Assembly (NCBI GenBank): GCA_017474285.1
Contig: JAFVHT010000065.1
Location: 24,729 to 88,728, forward strand
Source: Acetobacter sp.
Lineage (GTDB): Bacteria > Pseudomonadota > Alphaproteobacteria > Acetobacterales > Acetobacteraceae
DNA: 64,000 nt
Direction of reading: 5' to 3'
Positions 1-8,390 of this stretch are shown one piece after another. The position numbers were made by a program, and so were the translations under genes. Under the pieces are notes generated by a model, which searched no databases, had not been told where the DNA came from, and saw only the letters and a list, made by a program, of their open reading frames with translations. Within the stretch, counting starts at the first letter, position 1. Each line of letters opens with the position of its first letter.

Positions 1-278
1 TTGATGACTTAGATAAGCAAACAGGTGCTATATATTTTAATCCACTGATAAATACATATTTAGATAAAGTCATCGAATTTATGACAAAAAACGGCACCCA
101 AGATGTTCAACGTTTGCAACTCAGTTCACCATGTGCCACTCTTATATATAGTGCACACGCTGAGGAAAACTTTAAAGCCGTCAACCAAGCCAATGATATC
201 CTCTCTGACCTGGAAAAACGTGCTCGTTTTGACCGTGGCGAAATTGATGCCAATGGGCACCCTACTAGAAATTATTAG
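1..278 (+). CDS. 3' end of an unknown ORF, fused to a copied J-domain fragment
   Basis: A reading frame is open from base 3, so it enters from the left edge, and it ends at the TAG at 276-278. The first ~50 visible residues (through LIYSAH) match no family I recognise. From base 152 the frame runs straight into a near-copy of part of the dnaJ-like gene just downstream, giving about 35 residues of J-domain helix III/IV (AEENFKAVNQANDIL onward) and then a short tail. An internal ATG at 81 could start a 65-residue peptide. The HPD motif is missing, so no Hsp70-stimulating activity is expected. Most likely this is a gene whose 3' end was replaced by a recombination or copying event; the true upstream gene lies outside the window. 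Confidence 0.35.
   Translation, partial: DDLDKQTGAIYFNPLINTYLDKVIEFMTKNGTQDVQRLQLSSPCATLIYSAHAEENFKAVNQANDILSDLEKRARFDRGEIDANGHPTRNY
152..259 (+). repeat. 108-bp duplicate of dnaJ-like J-domain segment
   Basis: Bases 152-259 repeat bases 452-559 of the dnaJ-like gene at an offset of exactly 300 bp. I count three mismatches (211, 224, 236), each T in the upstream copy against C in the gene. One changes Pro to Leu in the J-domain; the other two are silent. The copy stays in frame in the upstream ORF. No insertion-sequence ends flank it. Confidence 0.9.
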
Positions 279-332
279 CATCAATAATTTTCCAAGTTCA
301 AGATCAAGTCCAAGATAAATAAGGAGAAACCT

Positions 333-1199
333 TTGAACGCTCAAAACCCTTATACCGTGCTTGGTGTTTCAAAAACTGCAAGCCAAGACGAGATTCGCAA
401 AGCGTACCGCAAACTCGCGAAACAATACCACCCCGATCGCAACCAAGGAAATGCACACGCTGAGGAAAACTTTAAAGCCGTCAACCAAGCCAATGATATC
501 CTCTCTGACCCGGAAAAACGTGCCCGTTTTGACCGCGGCGAAATTGATGCCAATGGGCAAGAATGCGCCCCTCATGGATATAGTGGCTTTAACCCGGGAG
601 CGGGGAGCGGTATGGGTGCTGAAGATTTGGGTGATCTCTTTAGCTCTGTGTTTGGCGGATTTGGTAACCACACACGCCGCAGAGGACCTCAGAAAGGAAG
701 CAATTTTTCTATTACGCTCAATATTCGCTTTCAAGATGCTGTCAATGGTACAACGTCTCGCGTAACTCTCCCTAACAACAACACACTTGATGTACGTATT
801 CCGCCAGGAATTGAAAATGGGCAAGTTATTCGCCTACGAGGTAAAGGCGCTGCAAGCCCCAATAATGGTCCTGCAGGAGATGCCCTGATCACCGTTACGA
901 TTACGCCGGATCCGACCTTTACACGTGATGGGAATGATCTGCGTGAAACTTTGTCTATCGACTTAAAAACAGCTGTTTTTGGCGGTCCCATTATGGTACC
1001 AACGCCTTCGGGTACAGTACGCATGACAATCCCCGCAGGATCAGATAGTGGATCTGTGCTTCGTTTGCGGGGTAAAGGTATTCAAGCCCATAGAGGAAAG
1101 CCAGCTGGCAATTTATACGTTACACTTCAAGTGAAAATCGGTAAACCCGATGCCGCCCTTGAAGAATTCCTTAAAAACTGGACACCTCAAAATGCTTAA
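333..1199 (+). CDS. DnaJ-family co-chaperone, type II (CbpA/DjlA-like, no zinc finger)
   Basis: This is a 288-residue J-protein. An N-terminal J-domain (about residues 5-70) carries the HPD motif at 33-35, which stimulates the Hsp70/DnaK ATPase. A Gly/Phe-rich linker follows (about 80-115), then the C-terminal substrate-binding beta domains (about 120-270, with IPPG and RLRGKG motifs). The four CxxCxGxG zinc motifs of type I DnaJ are absent, so this resembles CbpA rather than the main DnaJ. The start is TTG at 333: a good AAGGAG lies at 321-326, and the J-domain begins at once after it. A 108-bp piece of the gene is duplicated 300 bp upstream. The cytoplasmic chaperone role is inferred from the family. 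Confidence 0.88.
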   Translation: MNAQNPYTVLGVSKTASQDEIRKAYRKLAKQYHPDRNQGNAHAEENFKAVNQANDILSDPEKRARFDRGEIDANGQECAPHGYSGFNPGAGSGMGAEDLGDLFSSVFGGFGNHTRRRGPQKGSNFSITLNIRFQDAVNGTTSRVTLPNNNTLDVRIPPGIENGQVIRLRGKGAASPNNGPAGDALITVTITPDPTFTRDGNDLRETLSIDLKTAVFGGPIMVPTPSGTVRMTIPAGSDSGSVLRLRGKGIQAHRGKPAGNLYVTLQVKIGKPDAALEEFLKNWTPQNA

Positions 1200-1257
1200 C
1201 CTGTTACCGCACTTCTTATCAGCTTTGCAAGAAACATAACGTGCAAGAGATCAAAAG

Positions 1258-1467
1258 ATGAACACAAAACTGTTTTTTCCTTTCCAAAAGAAAAGAAAAC
1301 CTGATGAAGAGAAGCAAGAACAAGAAGACCTTCTAGATACCCCGCCAGAAACTCCTATAGAGATGATCTCTGCACGAGAAGGCGCACAAATGATAGGCGC
1401 TGTGTCTTTTGTACTGATTTTACTTTTACTTACGCTCTATACGACAAAATATCTTGGCTATTTTTAA
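1258..1467 (+). CDS. Small single-pass membrane protein, unknown function
   Basis: This 69-residue protein has a charged, Glu/Lys-rich N-terminal half (about residues 10-30) and one strongly hydrophobic segment (about 47-63, with the run VLILLLLTLYTT), ending KYLGYF. It is likely a single-pass inner-membrane protein with a cytoplasmic tail. I recognise no family. It sits 58 bp after the dnaJ-like gene on the same strand and could be cotranscribed. A 14-bp tandem repeat overlaps its last codons and stop. A small accessory protein is possible, but no function is claimed. Confidence 0.6.
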   Translation: MNTKLFFPFQKKRKPDEEKQEQEDLLDTPPETPIEMISAREGAQMIGAVSFVLILLLLTLYTTKYLGYF

Positions 1468-1494
1468 TGGGCTATTTTTAATGGGCTATTTTTG
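1456..1494 (+). repeat. 14-bp tandem repeat over a stop codon
   Basis: The unit GGCTATTTTTAATG occurs at 1456-1469 and 1470-1483, with a third partial copy (GGCTATTTTT) at 1484-1493. The first unit contains the TAA stop of the small membrane protein. It looks like a recent slippage duplication and would not change the encoded protein. Confidence 0.85.
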
Positions 1495-1625
1495 AAAAAC
1501 ACCCCCACCTTATCATATTGACTTTTCCTTCTTTAATGGATAGACATGACTATCTACTTCAGGTCAGCTTTTTCAACAAACTAGAAGTAATCCCTTTTTC
1601 ATGCTCTGCCTTACATTACTTTAAC

Positions 1626-2600
1626 TTGACGATTAAGAAGTTATTCCATGAGCCCCTTAAAATTTTTTTAGGCGCTAGCCTCGCCGTTTCTCTCTCTGGC
1701 TGTGCCGGCGTTAATTACGGGAACTATCCAACACCCAACGCTCAAACGTGTTTTATCAACCCAACACTTGTTGCCGCCAAACAACAAGGGCTTGATAATT
1801 TAATAATTTAGGCTTTCAGAAAGCAATACAAGGGATACCCGTAAAAACTCTTGTCGCCAATTATCTCATTCCTGCCACAAACAAGCTTTTTATAGACGGC
1901 AATGCCCAGCCTCTGAATGCGCTTTACGCTCAAATCCAGCCACAAACACTCGCTAACTTTATGATCGGCTGTAACGACGTTGTGGTACAAGAAAGAAATC
2001 AAATGATTAAAAAACTAGCGGCGTCACAACACTACCTCAACACCACACCCGCCCCACAACCAACATATGTTCCAACAAAACCACAAGCGACAGGAACATG
2101 CTCTGTACAGTACTATAAAACGCATCCTGAAATAAATAAGGCAGCAGCAGCTATTCAGTATATATATACGGCGAAACCTGTTCTGATCTACGTGAATACA
2201 TCTATTGCTAGCCCAATGCCAGGTGTACCAGACAGCTTTATTCACCCTCTGACCTTAACAGGCGTAGAAAACACGACAATAACAACAGCATATACAGAAC
2301 AAAAATTAGAAAAAAATACACCAACAGTTGCAAGAAGTTCACCAACAGTTACAGGGAATAAAAATGGGAATAAATGTAACACCGCAAGAAATCCTCAATG
2401 CAGCCGGATCCAATACTCCTGGTCTTTCCGGTCTCATCAATTATGAAAAAGCTGTTATCGCCGCCCAAAACGGGAATTACATGCCTCTCATCGCGATTTA
2501 TTCACAAGTTCAGTCGCCAACATGGCGCAATTATTTCGTAGGTTGTTACCAAATGGGACAAAAATATCATGTCAAAGCCGAAGTTGACACAAAGTCTTAA
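1626..2600 (+). pseudogene. Two-module cysteine-pair lipoprotein, broken by two frameshifts
   Basis: Read through two indels, this encodes one exported lipoprotein of about 321 residues. It starts with a hydrophobic signal and the lipobox LSGC (near 1695-1706). Break 1: the 8-mer ataattta is tandemly duplicated at 1795-1810, shifting frame and creating a TAG; removing one copy restores GLDNLGFQKAIQ. Break 2: a run of seven A at 2310-2316; with six, the frame continues EKIHQQLQEVHQQLQG into the final segment. The restored protein has two similar modules, each opening with TC (TCFIN; TCSVQY) and closing with a second Cys (FMIGC; YFVGC), separated by a Pro-rich linker. TTG at 1626 is the best start I see, without a clear ribosome site. 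The family is not one I know. A related decayed copy lies at 28738-29593. Sequencing error at the A-run is possible; the 8-bp duplication is harder to dismiss. Confidence 0.7.
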
Positions 2601-3065
2601 CCCAAGAATGTAAGTAAAAGAATAGGGATAAACATTTGAAAGGCATAAGAACCTCTTTGACAACAAAACCTCTCTAGCTGTTGCTTGGCTGTTTCTTTGG
2701 GGCTTGTTGCTGTTATGGGTTTTTCATGCCTGCCGGTAAAAAGTTACGCCGCTGTAGGAACAGTTTGTAAGAGGATGAAATAGTCAGGGAAAAGAGATTA
2801 CGTCTAGAATATCTCACAGCAGAGCTTTTTATACCCCTAGAATTTCTCACCGATAGAAATAGAATAAGTCACTTTCGACAAGCCACTCGCGTTATGCGAG
2901 AATGTTTTAGAGCATCTTATAGGAACAGGCAAACATCAAACAACAAGTGGTTCGTCAATTTTCCCACATTTCAAATATTTTAAACATTTCAAAAATAAAA
3001 CAGCTTTGATAAAGCACCTCTTAAAAAAACCTTCATTTAATGACTTCTAACTTAATAACTTTAAC
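2601..3065. other. Intergenic stretch with a possible signal-peptide remnant
   Basis: There is no convincing gene in these 465 bp. A short open frame at 2661-2783 (plus) reads like a secretion signal (AVSLGLVAVMGFSCLPVKSYA) and stops a few codons later after AVGTVCKRMK. It may be the remnant of an exported protein. A small hairpin, CTCGC-GTTAT-GCGAG, lies at about 2887-2901. The rest is AT-rich and featureless to my eye. Confidence 0.35.
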
Positions 3066-3845
3066 TTAACCTTTCTTCCGCAATGTTAAGACTAAAACAT
3101 CCCTATACGCAGGCTGATCTGGTTCTACAACTTCAATCGCTGTAACACCATGGTAAACACGATGGTCATTGATAAAAGCCGTATCCAACGCATGCATTAA
3201 TGCAAATTTACTCACACATTGATGATGTAAATTGTAGATTGAGGTTTCACCAAAAGCAATATTTTCCCGTTTTATCATGACTACGCAAATCCAGTCTACA
3301 CCATCACGATGTATCCCTTCAGGGGTAGGAAAACCAACTTGACCTAAACGAGCCTCAATTCGGAATTGGTGCATTTCAACATGCCACATAACAGGCAAAA
3401 AGTGCGGGGCGGCCAATTCTGTCACAACCTGATAAACCAACTGCATAATGGCACGTAAAATCGGACTTTCTATAACTTTAGATTCTACAGGTTCAAACCA
3501 TCGCTCCACACCGCCATTAAGAGGATTATAGTCGAGCGTTTGATAATGCGGCTGACGCGGTTGTAAAAAAGCACCTCTTGCATTGAGTAAAAACGTTGCA
3601 TAACGGCGGCGCCTATAACGACCGCCATCCGCCATATAGTGATCTACTCCTAGATCACACCAGCTTGAAGAAAAACTCTCCCACTGATGCTCCCACGGAA
3701 TCAATACAAGATCTGTCAGTATCGGATATAAGATTTCTGACCGTAATAAAGCAAAACCATCACATTGAAGTGGTGCTGTAATAATACGCTGAATATTTTT
3801 TATACTCTGTATAGAAAAATTCATAGGAAAAGATATTTGTGTCAT
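3066..3845 (-). CDS. 2OG-Fe(II) dioxygenase family protein
   Basis: This 259-residue protein has the signature layout of the 2OG-Fe dioxygenase family that includes bacterial amino-acid hydroxylases (the BsmA / L-isoleucine dioxygenase group). It carries an N-terminal GGRYRRRRYATF block, a PTPEGIHRDGVDW block whose HxD (HRD) supplies two iron ligands, and a late NDHRVYHGVT block with the distal His. The expected reaction is oxidative decarboxylation of 2-oxoglutarate coupled to hydroxylation of a free amino acid or similar small substrate; the substrate cannot be told from sequence. It is cytoplasmic, with no signal peptide. It sits 29 bp downstream of the MscS-like gene on the same strand. 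Confidence 0.82.
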   Translation of the reverse strand: MTQISFPMNFSIQSIKNIQRIITAPLQCDGFALLRSEILYPILTDLVLIPWEHQWESFSSSWCDLGVDHYMADGGRYRRRRYATFLLNARGAFLQPRQPHYQTLDYNPLNGGVERWFEPVESKVIESPILRAIMQLVYQVVTELAAPHFLPVMWHVEMHQFRIEARLGQVGFPTPEGIHRDGVDWICVVMIKRENIAFGETSIYNLHHQCVSKFALMHALDTAFINDHRVYHGVTAIEVVEPDQPAYRDVLVLTLRKKG

Positions 3846-3874
3846 AATACGAACCTCACCCCTACACCATCACC

Positions 3875-6313
3875 TTAACGAGAGTGTTGTGTCGAAGATG
3901 ACACCTCTCCTTTACTCGCATCCACCACAACATGAAGCGGTATATCGGGTGTATAGTTTGTATTAACATAAAATTGTACACCCATTTGCGTTACAATCGG
4001 GCATACCCGACGATAAAATTCACTTTGCACTTCCCATTTCATCATGGGTGCTGTTTTGATAACCCCAAGCAAGACAGCACCGTTTTCATCAGCTTTTTCT
4101 ATACCATGATCAATATAATCTGAGAAAATAATAGATTTATACTCTTCCTCTTGACGCATAGCGTCAACAACATCCTTAAAGATTTTTGCAACTCTCTTAC
4201 TATCCTCACCTACATCAAGAGTCACACGCACAATCACGCGATTAAACTCCCGCGCTGTATTAGCAATTGAGGTTACAGAAGAAAAGGGAATAATATGTAA
4301 ATCACCATCAAAAGAGCGCACACGTAAACTACGAATAGAAAGATATTCTACTTCTCCCTCAATCCCTTCTGTTGTAACCCAATCACCCACTTGAATCGCG
4401 TCTTCAGCTAACATAAAAAAACCAGTAATCACGTCTTTTACTAAACTTTGCGATCCAAAAGACAAACCCACCCCTAAAATACCGGCTCCTGTCAGCAATG
4501 GCGCCACGTTAATCCCCATTTGAGCAAGTGTTGTCACCAATACCAAAACAACAATAATGACTAACAATGTTGTACGAATAATAGGGAGAACCGTACGTAA
4601 ACGGGCAACGCGCGATTTTTGATCAGAGGACATATAACGCATGATTTGTCTATTAAGAAGACCATTCACACACTCCCATGTCAGCACAGCAACAACAACC
4701 CCCGTCAACAAGCAGAATGAGGTATTTGTAAATCGTGCTCCCACACTTGACGTGAGTAAAAAATTGAGCACTGGTAACTGCCAACATTGCGCAAGAGCCA
4801 CTATTGTCGCAAAGACAATCATCGTCGTTATAGCATAACGAACAAAAGGATAGTAAAAATCTACCCTTTTTTGCAAATTAGGATATTGTTCCTGTAAGGC
4901 AACACTGACTCGAAAAAGTCTATCTTGTAATCCGTAAATTAACAAAGAAAATACCCACGAAAACAGAAGACAGAAGAAACTCCATACCAATCCGTATAAT
5001 AATAATTGATAATCTTTCTGAAGATGAATAGACCACACAAACCACAATATCATATCAAAGACAATAGCTACGACCCACCACAAACGTACAAAAGGCCCAA
5101 CACACGCCCATATAATACTCTTCATACGCTCGCTCGAAGGTTGTAACATTTGACTTATAATGTCGCGAATACGCCACAAGAAAATAGCTATAATAAGGTG
5201 CTGCACAAGAGACACACCGCGCAATAGAATATCTTCTCCCTGAGGAGGGAGATCAAACACTCTTCCTAAAGTCGGTAAACAAATAATAATAGAGGGTATA
5301 GCAACTAATACATTCCACCACCGCGTTAAAAGACGCGCTGTAGAGTCAGAAACAGGTACGATACGAATAGCAGGCGCTTGTTGTACTAATAATGTTTCGA
5401 CCACCAAATACACCACACGCGCACCAACATAGGCATTAACAAGCGTTATAGTGACTAATCGCGCTTTATCCGTATCCGCCAAAAATCCCGCACCCAAATA
5501 ACCTAACAACAAACAAACGCCTACAGGCACGATCTTAAGGAAAAAATGGACAAGGGCATAAGGTATACGGAACACATAGTATAAAGCTTCATGACTTCTA
5601 ACATAATCTACCTGACGAAGCTGGCTTGTTTCCTTTCTAGCAATAGCCACTTTTGAGGCTTGCATCTGATGCACTTGAGCCCAATAAGTTACTTTTTGTA
5701 ATGGTTTGCGTAGTGCAATACTTGTGACATGCTCTAACACTAACGCAACACTCAAGACAAGAAACGCACTCGAAAAAACTTCTACCCCCATTTTACGAAG
5801 ATCTGGACGATGAATCACTTCGTGAAACCATACACCGATAGCACGCATTTCATGACAGAGACTCATAAAATCATGTGCGTAATTCTGCAACACACGGGCT
5901 ATACGTAACACCCCGTGCCATTCAATCTGCATATCCGAATCAATCGTAACGGGTTGTTCTTCGGCTGTCTTTTGCGTAGCGGGTAAAACTTTGACCATAA
6001 GAGCCAATGTCTTAGAAAATTCTTCCCGTTTTTTCGGATCGTTGAGAATATTGAGAAGTTGTTGGACATCTTGCTGCGTTGTTTTTCCCATAACAGAAGC
6101 CGTTACAGGGCGCGTATTTTGTGCATACGCAGCAAATGAAAAAACGCCAAACAAAATAAAAGAACTAAACAATACAACCAGCGTCGACCTACACGAGAGA
6201 AAAACTGATCCCACTCTTTGAGAAAAAGAAAAACAACTAGAACGACGGACTCTCATACACCGACCCATTTCAATAAAAATTTTATCTATAAAAATTTTTC
6301 TTATAGACCACAT
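3875..6313 (-). CDS. Large MscS-family mechanosensitive channel
   Basis: This ~812-residue protein has an N-terminal export signal ending near AAYA|QN, a periplasmic or linker region, many hydrophobic segments, and the MscS pore and beta domain in its last third (GINVAPLLTGAGILGVG for the pore helix near 605-622, then SQSLVKDVITGF, IQVGDWV and EGEVEYLSIRSLRVRSFDG). Its length fits the large YbiO/YjeP-type members rather than the minimal ~290-residue MscS. The expected role is a tension-gated inner-membrane pore releasing solutes on osmotic downshock. Starts at codon 16 (6268) or 20 (6256) would give a more typical signal peptide; none has a strong ribosome site. Confidence 0.88.
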   Translation of the reverse strand: MWSIRKIFIDKIFIEMGRCMRVRRSSCFSFSQRVGSVFLSCRSTLVVLFSSFILFGVFSFAAYAQNTRPVTASVMGKTTQQDVQQLLNILNDPKKREEFSKTLALMVKVLPATQKTAEEQPVTIDSDMQIEWHGVLRIARVLQNYAHDFMSLCHEMRAIGVWFHEVIHRPDLRKMGVEVFSSAFLVLSVALVLEHVTSIALRKPLQKVTYWAQVHQMQASKVAIARKETSQLRQVDYVRSHEALYYVFRIPYALVHFFLKIVPVGVCLLLGYLGAGFLADTDKARLVTITLVNAYVGARVVYLVVETLLVQQAPAIRIVPVSDSTARLLTRWWNVLVAIPSIIICLPTLGRVFDLPPQGEDILLRGVSLVQHLIIAIFLWRIRDIISQMLQPSSERMKSIIWACVGPFVRLWWVVAIVFDMILWFVWSIHLQKDYQLLLYGLVWSFFCLLFSWVFSLLIYGLQDRLFRVSVALQEQYPNLQKRVDFYYPFVRYAITTMIVFATIVALAQCWQLPVLNFLLTSSVGARFTNTSFCLLTGVVVAVLTWECVNGLLNRQIMRYMSSDQKSRVARLRTVLPIIRTTLLVIIVVLVLVTTLAQMGINVAPLLTGAGILGVGLSFGSQSLVKDVITGFFMLAEDAIQVGDWVTTEGIEGEVEYLSIRSLRVRSFDGDLHIIPFSSVTSIANTAREFNRVIVRVTLDVGEDSKRVAKIFKDVVDAMRQEEEYKSIIFSDYIDHGIEKADENGAVLLGVIKTAPMMKWEVQSEFYRRVCPIVTQMGVQFYVNTNYTPDIPLHVVVDASKGEVSSSTQHSR

Positions 6314-6421
6314 ATCTCAAACCAAAACATCAATTTCCTGAAAACAAACAGGCGTGAAAGAAACAATCTTTTCTTATGGGTGTTTCACATGACACCTATA
6401 AACGCCGTAGATTTTTATCAA

Positions 6422-7045
6422 CTATCCCTCTTTTAAGGTTTCTTCAGGCATAATATTGATTTTAACTTTTCGCTCAACTACAGTACGGGCAATAAGGTCG
6501 TGTAACCCTTCCTTACGGGCTGTAAAAGCAACCATCAAAACACCGATACACAGAACAGGGAAAGAAATAAGCACTTTAATCAAGTAACGTAATAGAGCAC
6601 GCCAAAACCCTATACGTTTACGATCATAGGTCACCACTCTCATACGAAAAAACATTTTCCCGGGCGTTGCCTCAAAGCGAGAAGATTGAAAGAGCGGATA
6701 ATAAAGAACGAGTAATAAACTACAGATTAACACATAAATAACAAAACTCTCTTGAAATAAAGGATGATTATTTTCCGTCAATATCTGATACTTATAAAAA
6801 TCAACAAAATGATTATTACTTTCTGTCAATACTTGATAACTAGAATTATTAAAAAGATTGTTTTTCCATATCAATACAGCAAACAAAAGTTGGATGTAAA
6901 ACAAAATAGTAATAATGATAAAATCAATTAGAAACGCACAAACCCTCACCCAAAACCCCGCATACATCCACCCTTCTCTCTGCAAGGGTTCAACCAATTT
7001 TGATGTGGTAGTATTTATCTCCGATGATAAGGGAGAAACAGACAT
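6422..7045 (-). CDS. RDD-family membrane protein
   Basis: This 207-residue protein contains the RDD signature: an Arg and Asp in the first transmembrane block (AGFWVRVCAFLIDFIIIT), a second helix (IYVLICSLLLVLYYPLF), the PGKMFFRMRVV segment, and a third helix (LISFPVLCIGVLMVAF) with RRxLLRYL between. It is an inner-membrane protein of unknown transport or scaffold function. It lies 109 bp upstream of the channel gene on the same strand. The low-complexity repeat NNHFVDFYKYQILTENNH in the periplasmic loop suggests a short internal duplication (ESNNH...TENNH). Confidence 0.8.
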   Translation of the reverse strand: MSVSPLSSEINTTTSKLVEPLQREGWMYAGFWVRVCAFLIDFIIITILFYIQLLFAVLIWKNNLFNNSSYQVLTESNNHFVDFYKYQILTENNHPLFQESFVIYVLICSLLLVLYYPLFQSSRFEATPGKMFFRMRVVTYDRKRIGFWRALLRYLIKVLISFPVLCIGVLMVAFTARKEGLHDLIARTVVERKVKINIMPEETLKEG

Positions 7046-7091
7046 TTTAAAGCCTTTAACAGCTACTCTTTAACCAACTTTATGCCTCATT

Positions 7092-8336
7092 CTAGCTCCG
7101 ATAAGAGCCATTAATGTCTATATAGCCATGCGTGAGATCACAGCTCCAAATTTTAGCAGATCCATTTCCTTGCCCTAAATCAACAGCTATATCTACTTCT
7201 TGCCCACGCATATGGGCAACAACTTGTGTTTCATCATACCCCTCACACACAGTACCGTACTCAGCAATACAGACCCCCCCAATCGACAGGCTTAACGTAT
7301 CACGATGAGCGGGCTCACCACTTTTGCCCACTGCCATTACAATCCGCCCCCAATTTGCATCTTCCCCAGCAATCGCTGTTTTCACTAATGGAGAATTTCC
7401 TATAGCCAGACCAACACGCCGCGCAGAATCTTCTGATACAGCCCCTGTTACAGTAATGTGCATGAGTTTGGTAATCCCTTCACCATCGCGAACAACCATC
7501 AAAGCAAGCTCTTGTAACACAGCGTTTAATGCTTTGCGAAAATCCGCTAAAATAGGATCCGTTAAAGCATCAGTTGTGACATCTATAGAAGCATGCGATG
7601 CCATACCTGTTGCGAATAAGAGCACCGTATCAGAGGTAGAAGTATCAGAATCAACAGTAATACAGTTAAATGTCGTCTTAACTCCCTCAGACAACAACGT
7701 CTGCAAAATAGGCGCAGGTAAAGCAGCATCTGTCACAATAAAAGAGAGCATCGTTGCCATATCGGGGGCAATCATGCCGCTCCCTTTTGCAATACCCTGA
7801 ATAATGACTTTTTCCTCACCAATCTGTGTTGTTTTCACAGCTGCTTTAGGGAAAGTATCAGTTGTCATAATACCGCGTGCAGCTTCTGCCCATCCCGTCG
7901 TATTGAGTGTGTTATAGAGAGAAGGCAAAGCACGCGTCAAACGTTCAACAGGCAAAATCTCACCAATCACACCTGTAGAGGCTAAACAAACTTGTTCTGG
8001 CTTACAGCCAATGAGTTCCGCTGCTACTTCTGCCGTGCGTTGGCATGTTTCGTACCCTGCACGCCCTGTAAAAACATTAGCATTCCCCGCATTAACAACA
8101 AGCGCACGCGCCACACCACCAGATAATACAGAACGACACCACTCTACTGGTGCACCCGGGCATTGATTACGGGTAAACACCCCCGCCATTGTTGTGCCTA
8201 AGGCAAACTCCATCAAAACGAGATCCGTTCGCCCCGTATAGCGAATACCCGCAGCACCTGTTGCAAGACGCACGCCACGAACAACGCCTAACTCTGGCAA
8301 CGGTAAAGCAAGCGGAGAAGTAGGCATTATCTGCAT
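7092..8336 (-). CDS. argJ: Bifunctional ornithine/glutamate N-acetyltransferase ArgJ
   Basis: This 414-residue protein catalyses the fifth step of arginine synthesis by the cyclic route: transfer of acetyl from N-acetylornithine to glutamate. Members that also use acetyl-CoA perform the first step. ArgJ is made as a precursor that cuts itself before a catalytic Thr; the motif KGSGMIAPDMATML is present with the Ala-Thr junction near residues 194-195, so self-processing should work. The C-terminus ends in the typical DLTHGYIDINGSYRS. ATG at codon 4 (8327) is an alternative start (MPTSPLALPLPEL). It follows the parvulin gene on the minus strand, with a strong hairpin in the 54-bp gap. Confidence 0.96.
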   Translation of the reverse strand: MQIMPTSPLALPLPELGVVRGVRLATGAAGIRYTGRTDLVLMEFALGTTMAGVFTRNQCPGAPVEWCRSVLSGGVARALVVNAGNANVFTGRAGYETCQRTAEVAAELIGCKPEQVCLASTGVIGEILPVERLTRALPSLYNTLNTTGWAEAARGIMTTDTFPKAAVKTTQIGEEKVIIQGIAKGSGMIAPDMATMLSFIVTDAALPAPILQTLLSEGVKTTFNCITVDSDTSTSDTVLLFATGMASHASIDVTTDALTDPILADFRKALNAVLQELALMVVRDGEGITKLMHITVTGAVSEDSARRVGLAIGNSPLVKTAIAGEDANWGRIVMAVGKSGEPAHRDTLSLSIGGVCIAEYGTVCEGYDETQVVAHMRGQEVDIAVDLGQGNGSAKIWSCDLTHGYIDINGSYRS

Positions 8337-8352
8337 ATAAAACCTTTGAGAT

Positions 8353-8385
8353 TGCCCTCTCTTTAATTATTTTAAAGAGAGGGCA
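8353..8385 (-). terminator. Perfect 14-bp hairpin between parvulin gene and argJ
   Basis: TGCCCTCTCTTTAA (8353-8366) and TTAAAGAGAGGGCA (8372-8385) form an uninterrupted 14-bp stem with a 5-base loop. In the minus direction, the orientation of both flanking genes, no T-tract follows. A T-rich run does follow on the plus side, where no gene ends. It may be a terminator, attenuator or mRNA-end stabiliser that lowers argJ relative to the parvulin gene. Confidence 0.55.
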
Positions 8386-8390
8386 GATTT

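Noticed and set aside
1518..1625. Upstream extension of the first lipoprotein (from ATG 1518)
   Set aside because: It would put over 45 extra residues before the signal peptide and remove its N-terminal position.
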